A DNA stretch of 30,108 nucleotides from Firmicutes bacterium UBA6113 (GCA_002422545.1 DIWF01000010.1:1-30108); one strand, 5' to 3'; numbered from the stretch's first letter, positions 8,664 to 15,990 are shown. Notes: generated by a model not told the origin, from the sequence alone. Translations and numbers: made by a program.

Positions 8664-9683
8664 ATGGGTTTAGACAAAGGCTTGGACATTGCCATAGGAT
8701 CTTTAAAAAAAGGAAAAAGAAACCTCATAACTGACGTAAAGGGTGTTAAAGTCGGACACGTGACACTGAACGACGGAAACATCAAGACAGGAGTGACGGC
8801 AGTGCTTCCTCATGAAGGGAATATTTTTAAGGAAAAAGTAATGGCATCTTCATGTGTCATTAACGGTTTTGGAAAAAGCATGGGTATACTTCAGATTGAA
8901 GAGCTGGGAACAATTGAAACGCCAATAATTATGACAAACACTCTCAGCGTCGGAACTGCTGCAGAAGGCCTGGTAAAATACATGCTTGAACAAAATGAAG
9001 ACATAGGCACAACCACAGGAACAGTAAACTGTGTTGTTACGGAATGCAACGACGGAAGGCTGAACGACATAAGAGGTCTTCATGTAAAGGAAGAACACGT
9101 TTTAGAAGCAATTAAAAACGCATCAGAAGATTTTAAAGAAGGAGCTGTGGGCTCCGGAACAGGAATGGTGTGCTTCAGCATAAAAGGAGGAATTGGTTCT
9201 TCTTCAAGAATTGTTGAACTTGACAACAAGGAATACACCCTTGGCGCCATAGTTATGTCAAACTTCGGCTCATTGAAGGATTTGATGATAAGTGGCGATA
9301 AAATAGGGGAAAGAATATACAACCAGCAGCAGGAAAAAGACAAGGGATCCATTATAATGATAATTGCAACAGACATTCCTTTAAGCGAAAGACAGCTTAA
9401 AAGAGTTTCAAAAAGAGCAGTGATAGGCCTTGGAAGAACAGGTTCTTATCTGGGAAACGGAAGCGGTGACATATGCATATCATTTACAACAGCTAACATA
9501 ATAAAGCACTATTCCGACACAAATATTGTAAGCATGAAAATGCTTGACGATGAAGCAATCGACAAAGTGTTCAGAGCTGCAGCCGAAGCTGTTGAAGAAT
9601 CAATTATAAGTTCCTTGTATCACGCTGAAACAACAGTGGGAATCAACGGGAACACAAGAAAATCACTGAGAGACTTATTGTAA
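8664..9683 (+). CDS. P1 family (DmpA-like) aminopeptidase
   Basis: A 339-residue protein of the DmpA/L-aminopeptidase-D-esterase family, N-terminal nucleophile hydrolases that mature by self-cleavage into two chains. Typical blocks are LITDVKGVKVGHVTL near the N-terminus, TGVTAVLPHEG, PIIMTNTLSVGTA, GAVGSGTGMVCFSIKGGIGSSSR in the middle, and GAIVMSNFGSL where the nucleophile serine and cleavage site are expected; I infer that placement from family memory. The start ATG at 8664 has GGAGG nine bases upstream and lies 16 bp after the dehydrogenase stop. Family members cut N-terminal residues from peptides, some with D- or beta-amino acids. The substrate here is unknown. Confidence 0.87.
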   Translation: MGLDKGLDIAIGSLKKGKRNLITDVKGVKVGHVTLNDGNIKTGVTAVLPHEGNIFKEKVMASSCVINGFGKSMGILQIEELGTIETPIIMTNTLSVGTAAEGLVKYMLEQNEDIGTTTGTVNCVVTECNDGRLNDIRGLHVKEEHVLEAIKNASEDFKEGAVGSGTGMVCFSIKGGIGSSSRIVELDNKEYTLGAIVMSNFGSLKDLMISGDKIGERIYNQQQEKDKGSIIMIIATDIPLSERQLKRVSKRAVIGLGRTGSYLGNGSGDICISFTTANIIKHYSDTNIVSMKMLDDEAIDKVFRAAAEAVEESIISSLYHAETTVGINGNTRKSLRDLL

Positions 9684-9695
9684 AAAATTTGTTAT

Positions 9696-9733
9696 TGCTC
9701 TGACTATGACTATCGAGAACAACAGTCGGAGCA
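9696..9733 (+). other. Hairpin between the peptidase and LTA-synthase-like genes
   Basis: TGCTCTGACT (9696-9705) pairs with AGTCGGAGCA (9724-9733), ten pairs with one G-T wobble and an 18-nt loop. Only a weak T-rich stretch follows, so it may be a leaky terminator or a transcript-end structure. It lies 13 bp after the peptidase stop. Confidence 0.5.
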
Positions 9734-9772
9734 GCTATGCTTTAATAAAATAACACAGAAAGAAGTATAATC

Positions 9773-11746
9773 TTGAACTATAAAATGAAAAAAACAGTAC
9801 AAATATTGTTTTTTCCTGCATTGATTGTCTATTTTGAAACAGTTCTTAAAATCTCATCCTATGATAATGTATTTAATGCAGGGTATGTTTTTATGTGCCT
9901 TTTTTCGCTGCCTGCAGGTCTATTGTTTTACATAGCAACTTCAGCATTCAGTGAAAAATCGAACAAAATCATCTACATTGCAGTTACATTATGCCTTACA
10001 TTTTATTATGCAGCACAGATGACTTACTTTAAAATATTTTCAACATTTGCAAGCCTTTATTTCTTTATAGGAGCAGGAAAGGCTGCTCAATTTATGGACG
10101 TTCTTGAGGACGCAGTGTTTAGGAATATTCATATGTTGGTATTTATGCTTATACCTTCAACAGTGTCTTTAATATTTGTTAAAAAAATGAAATTTCCGAA
10201 AAATACAGCCAAAAACATGAAAATTTCTGCTGCAGCTGCCTTTTGCCTGCAGATTTTTGTTGTTATGATGGTTCTATCTTCTGACAAGGGAATGTTAAGT
10301 TCCTCATATCTTTACACAGAAACATTTCTGGTGGTTGACTCCATTGACCGTTTTGGCCTTCTTACGACGGAAAGGCTTGATATTCAGAATATTCTAAAAA
10401 ATTCAGAGGTTTTCGCCAGCGAATCCGAACCTGTAGTGAAAGAAGATATTCCCTCTGTGATAAATCCTGAACCAGAAAAGCCCGATGTTGAAGAAGTTGA
10501 GGCGGAAGCTGAATACAATGTCATGGACATTGATTTTGCAGAATTAGCATCCATTGAAGGCAACAAGGAAATCAAGGAGATGCACGAGTATTTCGGAAGT
10601 TTAAAGCCTACTGAAAAAAATAAATATACCGGAATGTTCAAGGGAAAAAATCTCATATTGATAACTGCCGAAGGTTTTTCTCCATATGCAGTGAATGAAA
10701 AGCTTACTCCAACCCTGTACAAAATGCAACAGGAAGGTTTCAGATTCACTGATTTTTATACTCCACTGTGGGGAGTGAGCACCTCTGATGGAGAATATGT
10801 GGCATGCACAAGCCTTCTGCCAAAAGAAGGCATATGGAGCTTTTACAAATCTTCTGAAAATTACATGCCTTTTGCCATGGGAAGACAGCTTAAAAGCATA
10901 GGCTATGCTACAAATGCCTATCACAACCATTATTTCGACTACTATTTCAGAAACCTGTCCCATCCAAACCTAGGATACACGTACAAGGGTCTTGGAAACG
11001 GCCTTGATGTTACAGAAACCTGGCCCGAGTCCGACATTGAGATGATGGAACTTACAATTCCAGAATATGTTGACAATCAGCCGTTTCACACATACTATAT
11101 GACTGTGAGCGGGCATTTGCAGTACACGTTTTCAGGAAATTACATAGCAAGCAAGAACCGGTCACTTGTTGAAGATCTTCCTTACTCTGAAAGGGTTAAA
11201 GCTTACCTTGCCTGCAATATAGAACTTGACAGGGCAATGGAGATATTGATAAAAAATCTTGAAGAAAAAGGAATAGCTGATGACACTCTTATTGCCATAA
11301 GCCCAGATCACTATCCATACGGCCTTGAAAAGTCAGAAATAAGCGAGTTGGCTGGACATGAAATAAATTCTGAGTTTGACCTTTACAAGGGAATTTTCAT
11401 CCTTTGGTCTGAAGGAATGGAGCCTGTTGAAATAAACAAGACATGTTCAAGTCTGGACATCATACCAACATTGTCCAACCTAATGGGTGTTGAATATGAT
11501 TCAAGGCTTCTCATGGGAAAAGACATATTGTCCGAGTCTCAGCCTCTTGTAATGTTTTCTGACAGGAGCTGGGTATCAGACAAGGTATATTTTGATGCCA
11601 AGACCGGAAAAGCAACTGTAAAGGAAGGGCAAAACATTGATGCTTCTTACGTGGAAGAAATTTCATCCCAGGTAAAAGATAAGTTTAAATATTCAGCGAA
11701 AATTCTAGACGATGATTATTACCGCATAGTTCTAGGGAATAAATAA
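9773..11746 (+). CDS. LTA-synthase-type phosphoglycerol transferase (sulfatase fold)
   Basis: A 657-residue protein with about five membrane segments in the first 170 residues and an outside catalytic domain of the alkaline phosphatase/sulfatase type, the build of LtaS, which polymerises glycerol phosphate from phosphatidylglycerol. E300 (ITAEGF) fits the metal ligand and T337 (VSTSDGEY) the catalytic threonine; SPDHYPYG gives the D-H metal pair. A Glu/Pro-rich linker at about residues 218-250 joins the two parts. The likely start is the TTG at 9773, seven bases after AGAAAGAAG; the in-frame ATG at 9785 is too far from it. Whether it makes a full LTA polymer, a primer, or modifies a glycolipid cannot be told. 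Confidence 0.85.
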   Translation: MNYKMKKTVQILFFPALIVYFETVLKISSYDNVFNAGYVFMCLFSLPAGLLFYIATSAFSEKSNKIIYIAVTLCLTFYYAAQMTYFKIFSTFASLYFFIGAGKAAQFMDVLEDAVFRNIHMLVFMLIPSTVSLIFVKKMKFPKNTAKNMKISAAAAFCLQIFVVMMVLSSDKGMLSSSYLYTETFLVVDSIDRFGLLTTERLDIQNILKNSEVFASESEPVVKEDIPSVINPEPEKPDVEEVEAEAEYNVMDIDFAELASIEGNKEIKEMHEYFGSLKPTEKNKYTGMFKGKNLILITAEGFSPYAVNEKLTPTLYKMQQEGFRFTDFYTPLWGVSTSDGEYVACTSLLPKEGIWSFYKSSENYMPFAMGRQLKSIGYATNAYHNHYFDYYFRNLSHPNLGYTYKGLGNGLDVTETWPESDIEMMELTIPEYVDNQPFHTYYMTVSGHLQYTFSGNYIASKNRSLVEDLPYSERVKAYLACNIELDRAMEILIKNLEEKGIADDTLIAISPDHYPYGLEKSEISELAGHEINSEFDLYKGIFILWSEGMEPVEINKTCSSLDIIPTLSNLMGVEYDSRLLMGKDILSESQPLVMFSDRSWVSDKVYFDAKTGKATVKEGQNIDASYVEEISSQVKDKFKYSAKILDDDYYRIVLGNK

Positions 11747-11753
11747 AATAAAT

Positions 11754-11834
11754 GTAAGGGCGGGTCTTGTGCCCGCCCGTGTTATAAATTCAATAACTTC
11801 GTTATTTTCGGGAGGACACAAGGTCCTCCCCTAC
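11754..11834. repeat. Composite inverted hairpin repeat, copy 2
   Basis: Two GC-rich hairpins face each other. The left is GGGCGGG-TCTTGTG-CCCGCCC, preceded by GTAA (11754-11779). The right is GGGAGGAC-ACAAG-GTCCTCCC, followed by CCTAC-type flank (11810-11834). Reverse-complemented, the right unit reads GTAGGGGAGGACCTTGTGTCC and so on, so both units start GTA(A/G)GGG and share a CTTGTG core in opposite orientation. The core of the left unit recurs at 20-40. The element sits between convergent genes ending at 11746 and 11889 and could also work as a two-way terminator, though T-tracts are poor. Confidence 0.75.
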
Positions 11835-11888
11835 ACTATTGAAACGTTTTTGCCATTAACATGAGTAGACAAGAGCTACTTTTATGTA

Positions 11889-12749
11889 TTAAATCGTTTT
11901 GAGGCTGTATGAACAACTTGAAGGGCACTGCGTGTACTCCGAGTTGTTGATGCAGTTTGAATTCAACTTGTTTCTAAGCATAGTTCCAGATTTATCAAAA
12001 TCATTACTGAGTCTAACCATGTATCCTATGCGTCTTGTTTCTGAGGGCTGAAGTGTTCCAATATCCCATTTTATTACCGTCCTCCCGTTGAACTTGTAGA
12101 CGTTTCTTGGTTCTAAGTTGCATGAATCAGCCACAAACTCAAGACCGTCGTCTAAAATGCTCCTTAAGTACACGCTTCTTGCAACATCATATTGTCCTGA
12201 GCTGCAGTGGACATGAAATTTTGTGGTTTCTCCGGGTTTGATGCTGTCCTCCTGGCAGATGACTTTCATTTCATAATCTTGAGCAGCAGATGAAGCACTG
12301 TAGGAATCAACATTTTCTCCTTCTATTAAATGGGCAAAGAAGTTTATTTTTTCTTTGTGGGGTATTTTATTACCAGAGTTTTCAACGCTTCCTGTGGTGT
12401 ATCTGTCGCAGAGAGCAACATCTAATGAAAGGATGTTCGTTGAGTTGGCAGATAAGACGAAGTTGTCTGCAAAGATTATGCAATTGTTATTTCCAAGTTC
12501 AACGCTGGGCTCAACCACAATTAATTTGTTTTTCAACGATGTGTCCGGCCCTTCAAGGCTGAAGTTTTTAAGGTATCTTATTCCATTTCCCAATGTTGAG
12601 CTGAATGTGCATATTTTAGAATTTTCACCGATGTTTGAAAATTTAATTTTAAGATTGTAAATGCCGGATGGAACAAATGAACTGTCAGGAATACCTGCTC
12701 CTTTCAGTATTTTTTCCGGAGCATCTATGGAAATTGTACATTCTTTCAT
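11889..12749 (-). CDS. Cys-rich DUF11-like (conserved repeat domain) protein
   Basis: A 286-residue protein of unknown function. The region around residues 190-250 (YLRSILDDGLEFVADSC, then VIKWDIGTLQPSETRRIGY) follows the DUF11/conserved-repeat pattern, a beta-sandwich usually found in long surface proteins. This one is unusual: it has only one or two such domains, ten cysteines, no signal peptide, no membrane segment and no sorting motif. An upstream half (about residues 1-110) is also beta-rich and may be a degenerate first domain. The ATG at 12749 follows AAAGGAATG. It stands alone between a convergent gene and a divergent glutaredoxin gene. A spore or cell-surface coat protein released without a signal peptide is possible but is only inference. 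Confidence 0.65.
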   Translation of the reverse strand: MKECTISIDAPEKILKGAGIPDSSFVPSGIYNLKIKFSNIGENSKICTFSSTLGNGIRYLKNFSLEGPDTSLKNKLIVVEPSVELGNNNCIIFADNFVLSANSTNILSLDVALCDRYTTGSVENSGNKIPHKEKINFFAHLIEGENVDSYSASSAAQDYEMKVICQEDSIKPGETTKFHVHCSSGQYDVARSVYLRSILDDGLEFVADSCNLEPRNVYKFNGRTVIKWDIGTLQPSETRRIGYMVRLSNDFDKSGTMLRNKLNSNCINNSEYTQCPSSCSYSLKTI

Positions 12750-12839
12750 TTAATCATTCCTTTCATATATAATGTGCATAGTTTATTTTATTCTGCAGAG
12801 TTCATTTTGTGAAAAAATTATAATTAAATTATGGAGTTT

Positions 12840-12848
12840 TGGTATAAT
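12840..12848 (+). promoter_or_regulatory. Extended -10 promoter for the glutaredoxin gene
   Basis: TGGTATAAT, a full extended -10 box, 63 bp before the glutaredoxin ATG. No good -35 box is seen at the usual distance, as is common for extended -10 promoters. Confidence 0.6.
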
Positions 12849-12911
12849 TTATGTTAAAATTAATTATTTACAATTAATAGTGATTAAATTACGCAATAAC
12901 AGGAGGCTAAT

Positions 12912-13136
12912 ATGAAAAATATAAAAATTTACTCAAGCAATACATGTTCTAACTGTACTGCTGCAAAGGAATACCTGAAAGATAAAGGATACGAGTACGA
13001 AGAAAAAAATGTTTCAACAGACCAGGCTGCTAAAAAGGAGCTAATTTCCATGGGATATATGGGCGTTCCTGTAATCATGATTGATGAAGATGTTGTTGTC
13101 GGATTCAACAAGAGCAAGCTGGACGAATTGTTATAA
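12912..13136 (+). CDS. Glutaredoxin-like thiol-disulfide protein
   Basis: A 74-residue thioredoxin-fold protein with the redox motif C12-S-N-C15, a cis-proline at P53 (GVPVI) and the GF segment near the end (VVVGFNKSKLDELL). This is the length of small glutaredoxin/NrdH-like proteins. It reduces disulfides in the cytosol; the partner is unknown, and no ribonucleotide reductase gene is in the window. The ATG at 12912 follows AGGAGG with seven-base spacing. A terminator-like hairpin follows 14 bp after the stop, so it is probably a single-gene transcript, although the PLP enzyme gene lies 145 bp further on. Confidence 0.93.
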   Translation: MKNIKIYSSNTCSNCTAAKEYLKDKGYEYEEKNVSTDQAAKKELISMGYMGVPVIMIDEDVVVGFNKSKLDELL

Positions 13137-13150
13137 CAAGCAATATGGGA

Positions 13151-13180
13151 AGGGTATGCCTGAGGCTACCCTCCGTTTTT
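13151..13180 (+). terminator. Terminator-like hairpin after the glutaredoxin gene
   Basis: AGGGTA-t-GCC, loop TGA, GGC-TACCCT (13151-13172), nine pairs with one bulged base, followed by CCGTTTTT. The T-run is also the start of the long hairpin at 13174-13218, so the two structures share sequence. Confidence 0.65.
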
Positions 13181-13218
13181 ATATAATAGGAAAGCTTTTT
13201 TCCTATTATATAAAAACG
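13174..13218. repeat. 20-bp perfect inverted repeat (long hairpin)
   Basis: The arm CGTTTTTATATAATAGGAAA (13174-13193) is exactly repeated in inverse at 13199-13218, with loop GCTTT. It lies in the 145-bp spacer between the glutaredoxin and D-cysteine desulfhydrase genes. On each strand it ends or starts in a five-base A or T run, so it may stop transcription in both directions, or it may be a remnant of a small palindromic element. A smaller inverted repeat CCTTAA-CC-TTAAGG follows at about 13238-13251. Confidence 0.8.
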
Positions 13219-13281
13219 AGGAGTGCATGTCGGACGGCCTTAACCTTAAGGGAGGTGCTCAGCAACTTTTTAGGAGGATAT

Positions 13282-14349
13282 ATGAAGTTGAAAAATATGG
13301 AAAAGATAACGACAGGTTTTTACAACACACCCATTCACAAGCTAGAAAACTTGAGCAAAAAATACGGCATAAACATTTACATTAAGAGAGATGACCTTAC
13401 GGGATATGCAACAGGAGGAAACAAGCTTAGAAAGCTTGACTACTTGTTAAAGGATGCCCTGGACAATGAGTGCACAGTTCTTCTTACATATGGTGGACAG
13501 CAGACAAACCACGGCAGACTTACTGCAGCTGTGGCCGCACGATTCGGGCTCAGATGTGGAATCATAATGGATGGACCTGCTCCAGAGAAAGCATCAGGAA
13601 ACTTAATTCTCGACAAGATGATGGGTGCTGATCTGTTTTTCATGGATGACACAAGTTTCAAGGATGATCAGGATGATGTAAAGGCAGCTAAATACAAACA
13701 ACTTGTGGACAAAACTACTGCAGAAGTACTTAAGATGTATGAGGACCAGGGAGAAAAAGTATATATGATTCCCATAGGAGGAAGTTCTCCTTTAGGAGCT
13801 GCAGGATATGTCATGGCAGCCAAAGAAATAAAAGACCAGCTTGAAGAAATGAAAGTAAAAATAGATTATGTATTCACAGGATTTGGATCAGTGGGAACTT
13901 ACGGCGGATTGTACCTTGGTGCAAAATATTTTGATGCAGGTTTTAAAACCGTAGGAATAAGCATATCTCACAAAAATGAAGCTGAATTGCAAGAAAAAAT
14001 TCGTTACATACAAGAAACAAGCGATTATCTCGAACTTGGAGTAGATGTTTCAAAGGACGATTTGTGGATAGAAGAAGGATATGTTGGAATATCCTACAAT
14101 GTTCCGGATCCTGTCACAAGAAGATACATGTATATGATGGCAAGAGAAGAAGCAATAATTCTTGATGCATGCTACACAGGAAAAGTTTTCAGAGGAATGA
14201 TAGAAATGATTCAAGAGGGAAAAATATCAAAGGATAAAAATGTAATGCTTCTGCACACAGGAGGAATACCGGGAATATTTTCAGAAAGTCATTCTGCAGC
14301 CATGCAGGAAGAACTTTGGGGAGAACCTCAAAAGGAATTCAAACTATAA
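13282..14349 (+). CDS. D-cysteine desulfhydrase / ACC-deaminase family PLP enzyme
   Basis: A 355-residue fold-type II pyridoxal-phosphate enzyme. The PLP lysine is K48 in TGGNKLRKL, and YGGQQTNHGRLTAA supplies the phosphate/carboxylate-binding block of the family. IPIGGSSPLGAAGY is the conserved central segment and LLHTGGIPGIF the C-terminal one. Bacterial members mostly degrade D-cysteine to pyruvate, sulfide and ammonia; ACC deaminase is the alternative, and I cannot separate them with certainty from sequence. The reading frame stays open back to 13081, inside the glutaredoxin gene, but the ATG at 13282 has TAGGAGG five bases upstream. The structured leader upstream suggests control of readthrough. 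Confidence 0.85.
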   Translation: MKLKNMEKITTGFYNTPIHKLENLSKKYGINIYIKRDDLTGYATGGNKLRKLDYLLKDALDNECTVLLTYGGQQTNHGRLTAAVAARFGLRCGIIMDGPAPEKASGNLILDKMMGADLFFMDDTSFKDDQDDVKAAKYKQLVDKTTAEVLKMYEDQGEKVYMIPIGGSSPLGAAGYVMAAKEIKDQLEEMKVKIDYVFTGFGSVGTYGGLYLGAKYFDAGFKTVGISISHKNEAELQEKIRYIQETSDYLELGVDVSKDDLWIEEGYVGISYNVPDPVTRRYMYMMAREEAIILDACYTGKVFRGMIEMIQEGKISKDKNVMLLHTGGIPGIFSESHSAAMQEELWGEPQKEFKL

Positions 14350-14454
14350 TATTGATTCTTTAGCAAAAATTTACATACTAACAATTTGAAATGTGTAAAT
14401 AATAGTATCATAAGCAAACATGAAACAGCTGTTTAATTGCTTGCTTTTCAAATA

Positions 14455-14479
14455 AAAAACCGGCTTTTAGCCGGTTTTT
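14455..14479. terminator. Bidirectional terminator between convergent genes
   Basis: AAAAACCGGC, loop TTTTA, GCCGGTTTTT (14455-14479): a ten-pair stem with an A-run on one side and a T-run on the other. It serves the PLP enzyme gene and the convergent DUF1858 gene. Confidence 0.92.
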
Positions 14480-14485
14480 GTATTC

Positions 14486-14671
14486 TTATTTATTTAATGC
14501 AGCCAGTAAATGATCAAGATTCATGCCATGAACAGCTGCAGCTTCTTCTAATGTTTCCATCTGAGCTCCAGGACATCCAACGCATCCCATTCCGTGAGCC
14601 ATTAATATTTCAGCTGCTTCAGGTCTTGCATTTATTACTTCGCGGATTACCATGTCTTTTGTAATAGCCAT
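14486..14671 (-). CDS. DUF1858 domain protein
   Basis: A 61-residue protein that consists of one DUF1858 domain (also described as the hybrid-cluster-associated disulfide domain). It begins MAITKDMVIREVI and carries the C30-V-G-C33 pair in HGMGCVGCPGAQMETLEEA, ending with the NLDHLLAALNK helix. The cysteine pair suggests a redox or metal-related role, but the function is not established. The ATG at 14671 follows AAAGGAGG. It sits in a group with a glutaredoxin and a sulfur-amino-acid enzyme, which may or may not be meaningful. Confidence 0.9.
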   Translation of the reverse strand: MAITKDMVIREVINARPEAAEILMAHGMGCVGCPGAQMETLEEAAAVHGMNLDHLLAALNK

Positions 14672-14838
14672 TGCAATTGCCTCCTTTAATTAGTACATAC
14701 TTTAAATATCATTATACATTAGGTTAAAAATATATTCAACAAAATAATTCATAAGAAGCAGCCAAAATTTTTTGTAAAATCTTGCAGAGTGTCATAAAAA
14801 TTAACAACGTATTCCTGTTTTGAGAAGCTAAAAACTGT

Positions 14839-14867
14839 TTGAATAGACAATTGATGTATGATATAAT
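14839..14867 (+). promoter_or_regulatory. Sigma-A promoter for the coiled-coil protein gene
   Basis: TTGAAT (14839-14844), 17-bp spacer, TATAAT (14862-14867) with extended TGATATAAT. The boxes and spacing equal those of the DegV promoter at 5809. Confidence 0.8.
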
Positions 14868-14942
14868 TTAAAAGGTTATGAAGCTGATATGCTGTTTAAG
14901 CTAATATTTGGCTATGGACAGATATACAAAGGAGAAACTAAT

Positions 14943-15881
14943 ATGCATTGTGAATATAATGAAAAAATCAGTTACATGAAAGAATGTATTCAGAAAAAGA
15001 ATAAGTTGAAAGGACTTTTAAAACAGACCGAGCAGGACATGATCAGAGAAAAGCTGCTGTTGAACAAACTTGCAAGCGACATTGAAAAGCAAAATCAGGA
15101 TGTTTTAAAAATTGAATCGACTAATACAACTTCATTATTTTACGCCATATTGGGAGACAAGGATGAAGGCCATACAAAGGAAAGACAGGAACTGTTGAAG
15201 GCCAGGCTCAGATATGACCAGTGCATACATAATGTTGAGTACCTTGCTGAAGAATCAAAAAGACTTGTTGATGAAATAGCTGAAATAGATGCCTGTGAAG
15301 CTGACTATGAAGAGCTTATAAACAAGAAGCTTGAAAAAATACACATTGAAGCAAAAGAAACAGGAGAAGAAATCAAGAAGCTCATAAAACGCAAGGAAAG
15401 CATGAAAGCAAACATCAAGGAAATTGACGAAGCAATTGTTTCCGGAGAAGAAGCTTTAAAGTCTGTGGAAAAAACAATCTACAAGCTTGAAAGAGCAGAG
15501 GGTTGGGGAGTATCAGACATTACAGGATGTATTATGAAATCTTCTTCAAAAAACTGTAGCCCTGTGGATGATGCTAGAAAGTATGCCGAAGAATCCCAGA
15601 GGATGCTCAGCCGTTTCAAGAAAGAAATTTCAGACATAGTAATGATTACAGGATCTGAAATTGCTGTAACTTCATTTGACACTTTTGCTGATTATTTTTT
15701 TGACGGACTCATTTATGACTGGACAGTGCTGTCTGACATAGGTAAATCCCTTGACACTGTAAAGAACGTCAAAAATCAGACAGATAAGGCTATGTCCAAG
15801 CTGTATGAGGAAAAAGTAACTGAAGAATTCATGATAAACCAAATAGAAGAACAAATAAACCGCATCATAGAGAATGCATAA
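14943..15881 (+). CDS. Coiled-coil protein of unknown function
   Basis: A 312-residue soluble protein with no signal peptide or membrane segment. Long Lys/Glu-rich helices with heptad-like spacing fill about residues 5-60 and 80-185 and suggest coiled coils. Between them is SLFYAILGDKDEGHTKERQELLKARLRYDQ, and after them AEGWGVSDITGC and PVDDARKYAEESQRMLSRFKKEISDI, before a mixed C-terminal part with DYFFDGLIYDWTV. I recall similar segment order (FYxILG..., GWGxxDxxG, DDAR) in uncharacterised proteins of other Firmicutes, but cannot name a function. The frame opens at 14889, but the ATG at 14943 with AAAGGAG upstream is the better start. It has its own strong promoter and ends 6 bp before the pfl promoter, with no terminator hairpin between. 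Confidence 0.75.
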   Translation: MHCEYNEKISYMKECIQKKNKLKGLLKQTEQDMIREKLLLNKLASDIEKQNQDVLKIESTNTTSLFYAILGDKDEGHTKERQELLKARLRYDQCIHNVEYLAEESKRLVDEIAEIDACEADYEELINKKLEKIHIEAKETGEEIKKLIKRKESMKANIKEIDEAIVSGEEALKSVEKTIYKLERAEGWGVSDITGCIMKSSSKNCSPVDDARKYAEESQRMLSRFKKEISDIVMITGSEIAVTSFDTFADYFFDGLIYDWTVLSDIGKSLDTVKNVKNQTDKAMSKLYEEKVTEEFMINQIEEQINRIIENA

Positions 15882-15886
15882 AAATA

Positions 15887-15915
15887 TTGACAAGAAAAAT
15901 AAATTAATGTAATAT
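15887..15915 (+). promoter_or_regulatory. Sigma-A promoter for the pfl operon
   Basis: TTGACA (15887-15892), 17-bp spacer, TAATAT (15910-15915). It lies directly upstream of the ZTP aptamer, so transcription should begin at about 15922, at the first base of the riboswitch P1 stem. Confidence 0.85.
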
Positions 15916-15920
15916 AAACT

Positions 15921-15990
15921 ATCACATGACTGGCGGAAGTGGGTCACCACGAGGGAGTGTGAAAATTAAAAAGTCGACCGCCTGGGCTAC
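15921..15990 (+). promoter_or_regulatory. ZTP riboswitch (pfl motif)
   Basis: P1 is TCACA/TGTGA (15922-15926 with 15957-15961). Inside it are the conserved ACTGGCG and the P2 hairpin GTGG-GTCA-CCAC (15939-15950), followed by GAGGGAG. An A-rich linker leads to the hallmark 3' element CCGCCTGGGC (15978-15987). These match the pfl RNA, which senses the purine intermediates ZMP/ZTP that build up when 10-formyl-tetrahydrofolate runs short. The 3' element is also the left arm of the terminator at 15977-16006, so ligand binding should prevent termination and switch on pflB, whose formate product feeds one-carbon metabolism. Confidence 0.95.

Noticed and set aside
13218..13265. Possible known riboswitch (T-box, guanidine, fluoride) before the PLP enzyme gene
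   Set aside because: None of the conserved cores of those classes is present; left as an uncharacterised leader.
13081..13281. Upstream extension of the D-cysteine desulfhydrase frame into the glutaredoxin gene
   Set aside because: The extension overlaps the glutaredoxin coding region in another frame and crosses the hairpins; the ATG at 13282 has a perfect ribosome site.
13227..13400. Short frame starting ATG TCG GAC in the leader before the PLP enzyme gene
   Set aside because: Only three bases separate its GAGGAG from the ATG, and most of it overlaps the enzyme gene in another frame; it looks like a shadow.
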